DNA from: Thiomicrospira sp.
Lineage (GTDB): Bacteria; Pseudomonadota; Gammaproteobacteria; Thiomicrospirales; Thiomicrospiraceae
NCBI GenBank assembly: GCA_030826915.1
Contig: JAUUDE010000058.1
Span: forward strand, 1-38,633
Length of the DNA stretch: 38,633 nucleotides
Direction: 5' to 3'
The notes under the pieces were generated by a model. It was not told the DNA's origin, did not search any database, and saw only the letters and a program-made list of their open reading frames with translations. A program made the position numbers and the translations under genes. Within the stretch, counting starts at the first letter, position 1, and every line of letters begins with the position of its first letter. This document shows, in pieces, positions 30,968 to 38,633 of the stretch.

Positions 30968-32314
30968 TTAGTTAATCAGAGTCTGTGTGTATTGTTTAAA
31001 CAATTGCTGTACATTTACCTGTGCTTTTAGTTTGGCTGCGAGTAAATACAGTCCGCCCAATTTCCGATGAAAAAACAGGGCATCTGCTGGTGGTGTGTGC
31101 CAGTAATCTTTTTCCATGCTTAATGCCATACCCTTGTCTTTGATTCGAGTGGCTAAATCCGTATTAGCAAAGTCGTATTCACCATTGAAACGTAATGGTT
31201 CGCAAGCTTGCATGAACAAATCAATTACGGCTGCTTTTTGTTGCGGCAAGATGGTGTTACTAAAAAAACCAATTTTTTTAGCAGCCATTTCCACCTTGTC
31301 TAACTGCCCATGTTGTGCGGCGTACATGAGTTGCAAATAGCCCTCAGAGATGCTGTCGCTGTAATGACGAGTAGCACCAAAATCCAGTAAAATAATACAA
31401 TTAGTTTTGGGGCTAAATTGATAGTTTGCAAAGTTTGGATCTGTTTGTACTAGTTTAAAAATAAACATTTCTTTAAACAGTAAATTAAACAATTCACTCA
31501 TAATAAAGTTACGTTCATTTTGGCAACTATTTATACGCGATTCAATTGCGACACCTTCTACAAAATCCATAGCCAATATAGATTCACTGCTTAGGTCATC
31601 ATGTACTTTAGGAATTGTGAAGTTGGAGTTTTCAGCCAAATATTCACGGTATTGTTTAAGACAAGTCGCTTCATAGTGGTAATCGGCCTCAGCGTGTAAT
31701 TGTAATTTGGCTTCTTCTAAAATAGGGTTTAAGTCCACTGACTTAGGAATCAATCGGGACAGTTTTAAGAGCGTTGCCAAATTATCAACGTCACTATCAA
31801 TACTGGTTTTAATGCCAGGGTATTGGATTTTTAAGGCTAAATGACGGCCATCCACTGTGTGCGCTTCATGTACCTGTCCAATGGAGGCAGCAGCTACAGG
31901 ATAGAAAGAAAATTGGCTAAACTTACTTTGCCAATCTGTTCCCCAGGTTTGTTCTAATTCTTCAATCAATTGATTTAGAGGCATTGACTTAGCTTCTGAA
32001 CGTAACTTAGCAAGAATACTCGATAATTCCTCTGGGATTAAATCGCCTGCATCCATTGATAACAGCTGCCCAACTTTCATTGCGGCACCGCGCAGTTGTG
32101 AGAGGTGTTCGGCCAGTCGTTTCGCATTTTGTGTGGTAAGTAATAGATTTTTAGAGTTGGGTTTTTGACCTTGTACTAACTGCTTGCTGCCTTGAGCTAG
32201 CATACTTGTTGCCACGCCACCAACTAACTTTCCCATTTTAGTTAAACGGCTTATTCGACCTCTTGGAATTTTGGCGGATTCAATTTCTAGATTATTTATT
32301 TTGGTAGGCGTCAT
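30968..32314 (-). CDS. ABC1/UbiB-family atypical kinase (ADCK-like)
   Basis: About 448 residues. RGAAMKVGQLLSMD is the KxGQ motif special to the ABC1/COQ8 group; PVAAASIGQVHEAH is the Ala-rich nucleotide loop, and HLALKIQYPG carries the ATP lysine. TDPNFANYQF and LLDFGATRHYS are the catalytic and metal loops. Such proteins support ubiquinone/isoprenoid-lipid metabolism. It lacks the C-terminal membrane helices of canonical UbiB, so it is a second, ADCK-like type. ATG 32314 is preferred to TTG 32332. It diverges from the SDR at 32434 across an operator-like region. Confidence 0.92.
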   Translation of the reverse strand: MTPTKINNLEIESAKIPRGRISRLTKMGKLVGGVATSMLAQGSKQLVQGQKPNSKNLLLTTQNAKRLAEHLSQLRGAAMKVGQLLSMDAGDLIPEELSSILAKLRSEAKSMPLNQLIEELEQTWGTDWQSKFSQFSFYPVAAASIGQVHEAHTVDGRHLALKIQYPGIKTSIDSDVDNLATLLKLSRLIPKSVDLNPILEEAKLQLHAEADYHYEATCLKQYREYLAENSNFTIPKVHDDLSSESILAMDFVEGVAIESRINSCQNERNFIMSELFNLLFKEMFIFKLVQTDPNFANYQFSPKTNCIILLDFGATRHYSDSISEGYLQLMYAAQHGQLDKVEMAAKKIGFFSNTILPQQKAAVIDLFMQACEPLRFNGEYDFANTDLATRIKDKGMALSMEKDYWHTPPADALFFHRKLGGLYLLAAKLKAQVNVQQLFKQYTQTLIN

Positions 32315-32351
32315 AAATTCGCTCGTTAACAATCATTAGTTTACAAAATAT

Positions 32352-32398
32352 TGTACACTATTGTATAAGTTATATAAATATTGAATAGAATGTGTATA
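32352..32398. promoter_or_regulatory. Operator-like repeats between ABC1-kinase and SDR genes
   Basis: TGTACA (32352-32357), TGTATA (32362-32367) in the word TTGTATAAGTT, a degenerate TATAAA at 32373 (11 bp on), and another TGTATA at 32393. Spacing is 10 then 11 bp, less regular than the other sites. Its divergent position would allow control of both genes. Confidence 0.5.
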
Positions 32399-32433
32399 GA
32401 TATTTGCGCAAAACCAATTAAAGGAAATTTTTT

Positions 32434-33213
32434 GTGGATATTAATCAGGTAAGTCCAGGTCAAAATTTCACTGCCATGATTTTTGGAGCAACCGGTGGAA
32501 TTGGGCATGCTATGGTGTTACAAATTTTATCTAAATACCCAAGTGCTAAAATTTATCGTTTTGCACGAAATCTGAATGGTTTATTGCCTATTGAATCAAG
32601 CAGGCCTAGTCAAATTGATGATTATTGTTGGGATCTAAATAATCCAGAAGAATTGCTACAAAGTCTTAAAATCATTCAAATTAAAAATGATCAAACGTCG
32701 CTCAAGCTTGATTTTGTTTTTATTGCGAGTGGTTTTTTACACGATAAAAATCAACAGCCAGAAAAATCGTATAACCAAATTAAAGGTGACTTTTTAATGA
32801 GGAGCTACAAGCTAAATGCAGTGGGTCCCATTTTAGTTTTACAGACTTTGTTAGAAAAAATGGATTTAAAGCATCCATGTAAAATTGGAGTTTTATCTGC
32901 AAGAGTGGGTAGTATTAGTGATAACAGAATGGGCGGATGGCATAGTTATCGATCGAGTAAAGCGGCATTAAATATGTTGTTAAAGAATTTTGCAATAGAA
33001 CTTTTACGAAAGCGTCTTCCAATAACCTTAGTTGGTCTTCAGCCAGGAACAACGGATACAGATTTATCCAAGCCTTTCACAAAACGTATAGATTCAAGCC
33101 AGTTACAAAGTGCAGAGTATACTGCCGAATCTCTATTCAGAGTTTTACAGGGTTTAACTCCAGAACAGAGCGGTCAGCTATTTGATTTTAACGGAGAGTC
33201 ATTTGAGCCTTAA
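32434..33213 (+). CDS. C-factor-like short-chain dehydrogenase
   Basis: A 259-residue SDR starting at GTG 32434 with AAAGGA upstream. MIFGATGGIGHAM is the nucleotide loop, FIASGFLHDKNQQPEKSY the conserved middle block, and YRSSKAAL the catalytic YxxxK. VGLQPGTTDTDLSKPF is typical of the CsgA/C-factor-like subgroup. The substrate is unknown. This subgroup is often found in cryptochrome/photolyase neighbourhoods. Its stop overlaps the end of the convergent birA gene by 4 bp. Confidence 0.92.
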   Translation: MDINQVSPGQNFTAMIFGATGGIGHAMVLQILSKYPSAKIYRFARNLNGLLPIESSRPSQIDDYCWDLNNPEELLQSLKIIQIKNDQTSLKLDFVFIASGFLHDKNQQPEKSYNQIKGDFLMRSYKLNAVGPILVLQTLLEKMDLKHPCKIGVLSARVGSISDNRMGGWHSYRSSKAALNMLLKNFAIELLRKRLPITLVGLQPGTTDTDLSKPFTKRIDSSQLQSAEYTAESLFRVLQGLTPEQSGQLFDFNGESFEP

Positions 33214-33929
33214 AGCCTTTTGCGTATAGAGGTTTGCCCAGATGATAAAGTGATGGTTGAATCTAACAGTTTAACGATTGCTTGTCCATGTGGATTTATT
33301 CCCAAATAAGTTCCTTGTTCTTTGAGATTTGGGGAAATTAAGTTAACAATTTCATCTATGCTAAATAAATCATGATTTTGCCAGTAATGAGATAATTCAT
33401 TGTATGAGTAATTCTGTAACTCAGATTGTTGGATTTTTGTAAAAAAGTTTTCAAAAAAAGTTTCTAAATTAAAGTCAATAACCGCACTGGAGCCTTCAGC
33501 TAAAGGCGTTGATTCAGCTGAGTAGCGGTTTATTCCTACTCCAATAATAAAGGCGCGATAGTCCTTGTTAATGACTTGTTCAATCAACATGCCAGCTACT
33601 TTACCTTGCTCGTTATATATATCGTTTGGCCATTTTAAATATAGCGTTTCTGAAGTAAGCTCCGTTAATGTCTGGTGTAATAAACTCGCAATGTGCAAAC
33701 TGACCAGGCCTGATAATTGGTAACCTCTAGCAAGAGGATAAGCTAAAGAGAAAATAGCAGAATCTTGATTGGTTATCCAACTGCGTTTTTGTTGACCGTA
33801 GCCGTTTGTTTGGATTTTTGTAGTACAAAAAACAGCCGTAGTTGGGCGGTTATTTTTAACGTAGTCTTTTAGGTATCGACTGGTTGAGTCAATGGTTTCT
33901 AATTGTATTGTTTGATATGAACTAGGCAT
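33210..33929 (-). CDS. birA: Biotin-[acetyl-CoA carboxylase] ligase, no DNA-binding domain
   Basis: A 239-residue biotin protein ligase. It begins at the catalytic domain: QLETIDSTSRYL, the GYGQQKRSWI biotinoyl-AMP loop (GRGRxxR variant with changed residues), LYLKWPNDIYNEQGKVAGMLIE, then the short C-terminal domain. The N-terminal helix-turn-helix of E. coli BirA is absent, so it should attach biotin to AccB but not repress bio genes. It looks housekeeping and unconnected to the light genes; it lies between the SDR (convergent) and hrpB (same strand, upstream). Confidence 0.92.
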   Translation of the reverse strand: MPSSYQTIQLETIDSTSRYLKDYVKNNRPTTAVFCTTKIQTNGYGQQKRSWITNQDSAIFSLAYPLARGYQLSGLVSLHIASLLHQTLTELTSETLYLKWPNDIYNEQGKVAGMLIEQVINKDYRAFIIGVGINRYSAESTPLAEGSSAVIDFNLETFFENFFTKIQQSELQNYSYNELSHYWQNHDLFSIDEIVNLISPNLKEQGTYLGINPHGQAIVKLLDSTITLSSGQTSIRKRL

Positions 33930-33978
33930 TATATAAATAGGTATGTTTTCAATTTATTCAGATTGATATCTTAGCGGA

Positions 33979-33997
33979 TATTTAGTCGACTATTTAT
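33979..33997 (+). repeat. 19-bp direct repeat, copy 1 (3' flank of hrpB)
   Basis: TATTTAGTCGACTATTTAT, identical to 36643-36661. The core TAGTCGACTA is a perfect palindrome. This copy overlaps the hrpB stop codon. Confidence 0.85.
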
Positions 33998-36543
33998 GTT
34001 TTACGTTGTCGATTAGCTTGTAATGAACGCCCTGCTTTTTCTTCTAATGGTTTTTCAGGCCAACGGTGTTTAGGGTATTTTCCACGCATCTCTTTGGCGA
34101 TTTCAAAATAGGAATTTTGCCAAAACTGACCTAAGTCACTGGTGATTTGAATGGGTCTACGAGCCGGGGAGAGCAGCTCAAAACTGAGCATGACTTTGCC
34201 AAATGCAATGCTTGGTGAACGGACTTCGCTAAACAGCTCTTGCAGTTGAATAGAAATGGTCGGTTGTTTGCCAATCTGGTAATCTATGGCAACTCGTTTA
34301 TTCGAGGGGGCCTGGTAATGTGTGGGCGCTTGTTGTTCTAAATCTTGCAGTTGTTGATAACTCAATTTAGCTTGTAATAAAGCCAGTAAGTCTATTTTAT
34401 TCAAGTCCGCCCATTGCGTTACATTTGTTAAGTAAGGGGCGAGCCAGTCATCAATCTCTTGCATCAAGGCTTGTTCTGAAAAACCGGCATAATCTTCATG
34501 GTACTGCGCCAACCAATTCACTCGTTTTAACCAATCTAAGCTTTTTTGATTCCACGGTAAATCGTTTAGATTGTTGTTTTTGAGATGTTCAATGATGCAT
34601 TCCTGCAATTGCGTGTTTTTTATCTGATTGGTGGTTTTTTGGCTTAAAATCAGCGCGCCAAATTTACGTACTTGTACCGCTTCTACTTTTTGTTTTTGCC
34701 GATTAAATTTAACCTCTGTTTGTTGCTCAATTTTATCTGCAAACAGCTCTTCAATCTCATCTTGAGAAATCGGCATGGCAATAAATACCTTACCGTTTTT
34801 ACGTTGACCATCCAGATTAGTAACCACGAAATATTCAGATTGATTAAGAGCATCATTTTCAGCTAAAAAGGTGCCTTTACCATTACTTAACAAATAACGG
34901 TTATCTTGATTGCTACGGCGTTTGGCAATTCTATCTGGGTAGGCAAGTGCCACGCATTGCGCAATACTGAGTGCTGAATTTGTATTAATGGCTTCAGGCG
35001 GGAAAAGAGCTAAATTCTGTAAACGTTTTTGCCAATTTTTACTGTTGGTTAAGGCTTCTTTAGCCACCGATGAAATGATATTTTGATGGTTATTAGTCGG
35101 GTTGTTTTTATAGGCCTGCAAAGCCTGAATTCTGTCTTCTAAGTTGGCACTATAGGAATTTTTAAGAATATCACGTTCACTCAGAAGGGCGGCAATATCA
35201 CATAGTTGCGATTGCATACTCGGCAGTTGTTGACTGTGTAGCAAAACTTTAGCAAGCCTAGCCGATAAGCCGAGTTGCATGGCTTGTTGCCCCTGTTTAC
35301 TGATGCTACCGTTACTATTTAAAAAACCTAGGGTTATAAGTAAGCCTTGGGCAATTTGAACATGTGATTTAGGCGGCAGGGTTAGCCAACGTAAATCAGC
35401 AGGGTCGTGGACTCCCCACATGGCAATCTCTAAACATAAGTCTGTCAAATCTGAAGTTAGGATAGACTCCTTTTCATACTCGGCACGAGCTTTATGTTCC
35501 GCCGCAGTCCATAGACGATAAGCATGACCTGCACTTAATCGACCTGCTCGCCCCGCACGTTGTTTAGCCGAAGCCTGTGAGACTTTTTGAGTAAGCATTC
35601 TAGTCATGCCACTACTCGCATCATAACTGGCTCTGCGTACTTGGCCACTGTCTACTACAATACCAATGCCATCAATGGTTAAACTGGTTTCAGCAATATT
35701 GGTGGAAAAAATGATTTTACGACGCCCATGTTTATCTGCTTCAAGAGCTAAATTTTGTTGTTGAGTAGAGAGACTGCCATAAAGTGGAATAAGCGCAAAT
35801 TTCTTTTCTGAAAACAGGTTTTCGGACTGTTTGATTGCTTGCAGAATTTCACCTTTACCTGGAAGAAAGACTAGGCAATCGCCAGCGTTGCTGTTTATGG
35901 CTTTTTGAATTGTCTGCACTAAGGTTTGGTTAAATGCCATCCAACCTTGGTTTTGTATGCTGTTATCCAGATAGTGCTGTTCAACAGGATAGCTTCGACC
36001 AGGGCAATCAATAATTGGCGCATTGTCTAAAAACGAACTGAGATTTTTATCTTCAAGTGTGGCGGACATAACCAAAAGTTTAAGGTCTTCTCTCAAAGCG
36101 GACTGAGAATCTAAACACAAAGCCAAGGCTAAATCGGCTTCCAAAGAACGTTCATGAAACTCATCAAAGATGACCAGGCCTGTGCCATTAAGTTCAGGAT
36201 CTTGCTGTAAGCGACGAATTAATATTCCTTCCGTCACGATTTCAAGTTTGGTGTCAGTAGAGCTTTTTTTCTCATTTCTAACTTGATAACCAACACTCTG
36301 GCCAATAGGTTCGCCAAGTTGTTTAGCTAAATAATGAGCAAGTGAACGCACCGCTAATCTTCTTGGCTCAAGCATAATAATTTTTTTGCCGTGTAACCAA
36401 TCCGCATTCAATAAATACAGTGGCACTTGGGTCGATTTACCTGCACCAGGCTCTGCTTTTAAAATGCAATTAGGGCTTTGGGCAACCGTTTGTTCAATTT
36501 CAGGCAACAGGGCGTGAATAGGTAAAGTAGCGTTAAGAGTCAT
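33994..36543 (-). CDS. hrpB: ATP-dependent helicase HrpB
   Basis: About 849 residues of the DEAH/RHA HrpB family. AEPGAGKSTQVPL (Walker A), IFDEFHERSLEADLAL (DEFH, the HrpB variant of DEAH), VMSATLED (motif III), FSTNIAETSLTIDGI (motif V) and QRAGRAGRLSAGHAYR (motif VI) are all intact, and the C-terminal HrpB domain ends in RQRKT. I start at ATG 36543 (MTLNATLPIHALLPEI), which matches the family start; an upstream in-frame start at 36603 adds 20 non-conserved residues. The role is probably RNA metabolism; not well defined. It is bracketed by a 19-bp direct repeat. Confidence 0.93.
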   Translation of the reverse strand: MTLNATLPIHALLPEIEQTVAQSPNCILKAEPGAGKSTQVPLYLLNADWLHGKKIIMLEPRRLAVRSLAHYLAKQLGEPIGQSVGYQVRNEKKSSTDTKLEIVTEGILIRRLQQDPELNGTGLVIFDEFHERSLEADLALALCLDSQSALREDLKLLVMSATLEDKNLSSFLDNAPIIDCPGRSYPVEQHYLDNSIQNQGWMAFNQTLVQTIQKAINSNAGDCLVFLPGKGEILQAIKQSENLFSEKKFALIPLYGSLSTQQQNLALEADKHGRRKIIFSTNIAETSLTIDGIGIVVDSGQVRRASYDASSGMTRMLTQKVSQASAKQRAGRAGRLSAGHAYRLWTAAEHKARAEYEKESILTSDLTDLCLEIAMWGVHDPADLRWLTLPPKSHVQIAQGLLITLGFLNSNGSISKQGQQAMQLGLSARLAKVLLHSQQLPSMQSQLCDIAALLSERDILKNSYSANLEDRIQALQAYKNNPTNNHQNIISSVAKEALTNSKNWQKRLQNLALFPPEAINTNSALSIAQCVALAYPDRIAKRRSNQDNRYLLSNGKGTFLAENDALNQSEYFVVTNLDGQRKNGKVFIAMPISQDEIEELFADKIEQQTEVKFNRQKQKVEAVQVRKFGALILSQKTTNQIKNTQLQECIIEHLKNNNLNDLPWNQKSLDWLKRVNWLAQYHEDYAGFSEQALMQEIDDWLAPYLTNVTQWADLNKIDLLALLQAKLSYQQLQDLEQQAPTHYQAPSNKRVAIDYQIGKQPTISIQLQELFSEVRSPSIAFGKVMLSFELLSPARRPIQITSDLGQFWQNSYFEIAKEMRGKYPKHRWPEKPLEEKAGRSLQANRQRKT

Positions 36544-36642
36544 AAAGTAATAAGTTTTGGACAACAGTATGTTTAAAGATAAATCTATTATAGAAGCTAG
36601 CACTCACTATGAACACAGAGTTTGAGGATAATTAAAAGAGGG

Positions 36643-36661
36643 TATTTAGTCGACTATTTAT
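36643..36661 (+). repeat. 19-bp direct repeat, copy 2 (5' flank of hrpB, upstream of GDH)
   Basis: TATTTAGTCGACTATTTAT, identical to 33979-33997, in the intergenic region about 60-80 bp before the glutamate dehydrogenase start. It could be a regulatory palindrome for that gene or a scar of insertion/recombination around hrpB. Confidence 0.85.
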
Positions 36662-36722
36662 TTTTGCCCATTCAGTTTAGAATGAATTTAGTTAAATTGA
36701 ATTTATACAATGAGGTATAGCT

Positions 36723-37997
36723 ATGTTTGAATTAGCGAAGCAACGTTTAGATCCCGTTTTTAAACACATTCAAGTTGATGATGAGGTGATTGAACGTCTA
36801 TCAGTCGCTAAACGTTCAATTATTGCTAGTATTCCTGTGCGTATGGACAACGGGGACCTAAAAATCTTTACCGGCTATCGGGTGCAATATGATGATACTC
36901 GCGGTCCAACAAAGGGCGGTATTCGATATCACCCACGGGTGAATTTAGATGAAGTTACCTCATTAAGTTTTTGGATGACGGTAAAGTGTGCAGTGTCGGG
37001 TTTGCCTTTTGGTGGTGCTAAAGGAGGGGTGATGGTAAACCCCAAAGAGCTTTCCAAATTAGAGTTAGAACGCTTGTCTCGCGGTTATATCCGTGCGTTT
37101 GCCGATGTTATTGGTGAATCCAGAGATATTCCAGCCCCTGATGTTTATACCAACAGCACTATTATGGGCTGGATGGCGGATGAATATGGTGTGATTTTAA
37201 GACGCCAGGTACCAGGAATGATTACAGGTAAACCTGTTTATTTAGGTGGTTCTGAAGGTCGTGAGTCAGCAACAGGGCAAGGGGCTTTGTTTGCATTAAA
37301 TGAATTCGTACGCCGTAAGAATTGGGACCCTTCAGCAATAACCATCGCCGTTCAGGGCTTTGGTAATGTTGGGTATCATTTTGCGAGATTAGCCCAAAAA
37401 TCAGGTTATAGAATTGTTGCAGTATCTGATTCTCAAGGGGGAATTCATAGTCCAAAAGGTTTAAATGTTGAAGATGTCTATAAGTTTAAACAGCAAAATA
37501 ATGAACTGGCATCCGTATATTGCGAAGGTTCGGTTTGCAATACCTTGGAATATGAGCAAATTACCAATGAAGAATTATTACTGTTAAATATCGATGTTTT
37601 GGTTTTGGGCGCATTAGAAAATCAAATTACTCAGTTAAATGCCAATGACATTAAAGTCAAAACGATTCTAGAAATTGCTAATGGCCCAGTTACACCACAA
37701 GCCGACGAAATTTTGGAAGAAAATGGTGTGAATGTTATTCCTGATGTTTTAGCCAACTCTGGCGGAGTAATTGTGAGTTATTTTGAGTGGGTGCAAAACC
37801 GCTCAGGGCTTTATTGGGATGTGACAGAAGTGCATGAAAAACTCAAAAAAATCATGAGCAAAGAAGCAAACACGGTTTACGACTTGGCGTTAAGCCATAA
37901 CTGTTCGCTAAGAACCGCAGCCTATATTCACGGTATAAAACGTTTAGCAGGAGCCATTGATGAACGTGGAAATCGTAAGTATTTTAAGAGTATTTAA
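36723..37997 (+). CDS. gdhA: Glu/Leu/Phe/Val dehydrogenase (glutamate dehydrogenase)
   Basis: A 424-residue enzyme interconverting glutamate and 2-oxoglutarate plus ammonia. RVQYDDTRGPTKGGIRYHP, KCAVSGLPFGGAKGGVMVNP (catalytic lysines), IPAPDVYTN, GRESATGQGALFAL and the NAD(P)-binding QGFGNVGYHFA are all present; the length fits the hexameric 420-residue class. Coenzyme preference was not determined. GAGGTA precedes the ATG. A single TATACA in its promoter (about 36702) is unphased. Likely housekeeping nitrogen metabolism. Confidence 0.95.
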   Translation: MFELAKQRLDPVFKHIQVDDEVIERLSVAKRSIIASIPVRMDNGDLKIFTGYRVQYDDTRGPTKGGIRYHPRVNLDEVTSLSFWMTVKCAVSGLPFGGAKGGVMVNPKELSKLELERLSRGYIRAFADVIGESRDIPAPDVYTNSTIMGWMADEYGVILRRQVPGMITGKPVYLGGSEGRESATGQGALFALNEFVRRKNWDPSAITIAVQGFGNVGYHFARLAQKSGYRIVAVSDSQGGIHSPKGLNVEDVYKFKQQNNELASVYCEGSVCNTLEYEQITNEELLLLNIDVLVLGALENQITQLNANDIKVKTILEIANGPVTPQADEILEENGVNVIPDVLANSGGVIVSYFEWVQNRSGLYWDVTEVHEKLKKIMSKEANTVYDLALSHNCSLRTAAYIHGIKRLAGAIDERGNRKYFKSI

Positions 37998-38047
37998 TCC
38001 AGTCAGCTTCGTTAACACTTTGATGTGAATTGGTAATAGGAAGGGCT

Positions 38048-38542
38048 ATGTTGGGAATATTTACCGCAGCAAAATCGAGTGGACTAAAAGTAGGAGATAA
38101 AGCACCTGAATTCAGTTTACTGAATCAGTCAGGCGAGTTGATTTCACTTGCTAGCAATAAAGGACAGTGGGTTGTGCTCTATTTTTATCCAAAAGACAAT
38201 ACGCCAGGCTGTACTGTCGAGGCGTGTGATTTTAGGGATAATATCAATCAGTTAGTTGCCCAGCAGGCTGTGGTTTTAGGTATTTCGTTAGATAGTGACC
38301 AGAGTCATGCAGAATTTGCTAAAAAATACGGTTTACCTTTTGATTTATTAGCTGATAAGAAAGCACAGGTTACAAAGTCTTATGGTGCATTATTAGATTT
38401 AAAGCTGATTAAGTTTGCAAAACGTCACAGTTTTATTATTGACCCACAAGGCAATATAGCCAAAATCTATAGAAGTATTAATCCAAAAAAGCATGTAACA
38501 GAAGTGATGAAAGACCTGCAGGCACTGCAAGTTAAAGAATGA
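38048..38542 (+). CDS. bcp: Cytosolic Bcp/PrxQ-type peroxiredoxin
   Basis: About 164 residues without a signal peptide. NTPGCTVEACDFRD gives Cys55 (peroxidatic) and Cys60 (resolving). The C-terminal LIKFAKRHSFIIDPQGNIAKIYR is almost the same as in the exported enzyme at 10725, so the two are close paralogues serving different compartments. ATG 38048 with AGGAAGG before it is preferred to TTG 38030. It is 50 bp behind the glutamate dehydrogenase stop and is followed by a hairpin terminator. Confidence 0.93.
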   Translation: MLGIFTAAKSSGLKVGDKAPEFSLLNQSGELISLASNKGQWVVLYFYPKDNTPGCTVEACDFRDNINQLVAQQAVVLGISLDSDQSHAEFAKKYGLPFDLLADKKAQVTKSYGALLDLKLIKFAKRHSFIIDPQGNIAKIYRSINPKKHVTEVMKDLQALQVKE

Positions 38543-38565
38543 TTTGCATCCAAGTCTATAAACGA

Positions 38566-38602
38566 TAAAAAAGCCCACTATTCTAAAAAGAGTAGTGGGC
38601 TT
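38566..38602 (-). terminator. Rho-independent terminator (tRNA side, possibly bidirectional)
   Basis: A 10-bp stem AAGCCCACTA (38571-38580) / TAGTGGGCTT (38593-38602) with a 12-nt loop. On the minus strand it is followed by a T-run, so it ends the tRNA transcript; it also sits 29 bp after the bcp stop and may stop that transcript too. Confidence 0.85.
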
Positions 38603-38609
38603 AGTTATT

Positions 38610-38633
38610 TGGTGGAGCTGGGAGGAGTCGAAC
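38610..38633 (-). tRNA. 3' end of a tRNA gene, possibly tRNA-Ala, cut by window edge
   Basis: The minus strand reads GTTCGACTCCTCCCAGCTCC then ACCA: a T-loop (TTCGACT), T-stem, a seven-base acceptor strand CAGCTCC, discriminator A73 and an encoded CCA. The acceptor with U70 and A73 (AGCTCCACCA end) is like tRNA-Ala, where G3:U70 is the identity pair, but the anticodon is outside the window. Confidence 0.85.

Noticed and set aside
36700-36709. TATACA in the glutamate dehydrogenase promoter as another LitR-type operator
   Set aside because: Single copy, no partner at 11 bp, and it may be the -10 element itself.
1-38633. CRISPR array, prophage or insertion sequence
   Set aside because: No regularly spaced repeats of CRISPR length, no integrase/transposase and no phage genes were found.

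Overview
The window is AT-rich chromosomal DNA from a gammaproteobacterium. Gene content and protein style suggest a free-living, probably aquatic Thiotrichales-type species, but the taxon is inference. No phage, insertion sequence, CRISPR array or rRNA is visible. Nearly every gene can be tied to one theme: sensing blue light and surviving photo-oxidative damage.

Layout. Positions 1-2048 (minus) hold an MFS transporter cut by the window edge, an NTF2-like protein and an SDR. Divergent from these, 2152-8069 (plus) is a tight operon: FAD amine oxidase, DUF1365, cyclopropane-fatty-acid-type methyltransferase, DUF3833 lipoprotein, chalcone-isomerase-like protein and a class I photolyase. Next come the likely controllers: a LitR/CarH-like MerR regulator without the cobalamin ligand motif (8150-8980), convergent with a short LOV photoreceptor (9007-9465). 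From 9618 to 16440 lie DUF523/DUF1722, secreted peroxiredoxin, ferrochelatase, a TIGR02450 protein, lipocalin, an unknown protein, a secreted hydrolase, pdxH and a frameshifted ChrR-like double cupin. From 16795 to 22169 lie a DUF2189 membrane protein, a small secreted protein, the operon trpB-CIA30-split cryptochrome, and a TIGR01777 epimerase. Then follow a LOV-GGDEF cyclase and the operon cryptochrome-DUF2256-FeS photolyase (26598-23299). From 27055 to 33213 are a secreted unknown, DUF3429, an exonuclease/GIY-YIG fusion, DUF2237, a flavin reductase, an ABC1 kinase and an SDR. The end is more ordinary: birA, hrpB, glutamate dehydrogenase, a second bcp and the 3' end of a tRNA.

The main discovery is regulatory. 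Eight intergenic regions (about 2082, 10650, 13908, 16715, 21263, 26696, 27814 and 32352) carry copies of TGTATA/TGTACA. In seven of them copies are spaced exactly 11 bp (or 22 bp) apart; the best has five consecutive 11-bp units. CarH of Thermus is known to bind three 11-bp direct repeats with core TnTACA, so these look like operators of the LitR-like protein at 8150. I propose one local light regulon: the short LOV protein relieves or modifies LitR-type repression, and this releases four photolyase/cryptochrome systems, membrane-lipid modification, porphyrin clearance (hemH, lipocalin), peroxide detoxification and several uncharacterised families.

Other points of note: a photolyase-family protein ending in a textbook sliding-clamp-binding motif (QLSLF) and lacking the WQW motif; a cryptochrome split into two overlapping genes in reversed domain order; a 19-bp direct repeat bracketing hrpB; and an over-represented palindromic word, ACCAGGCCTG.
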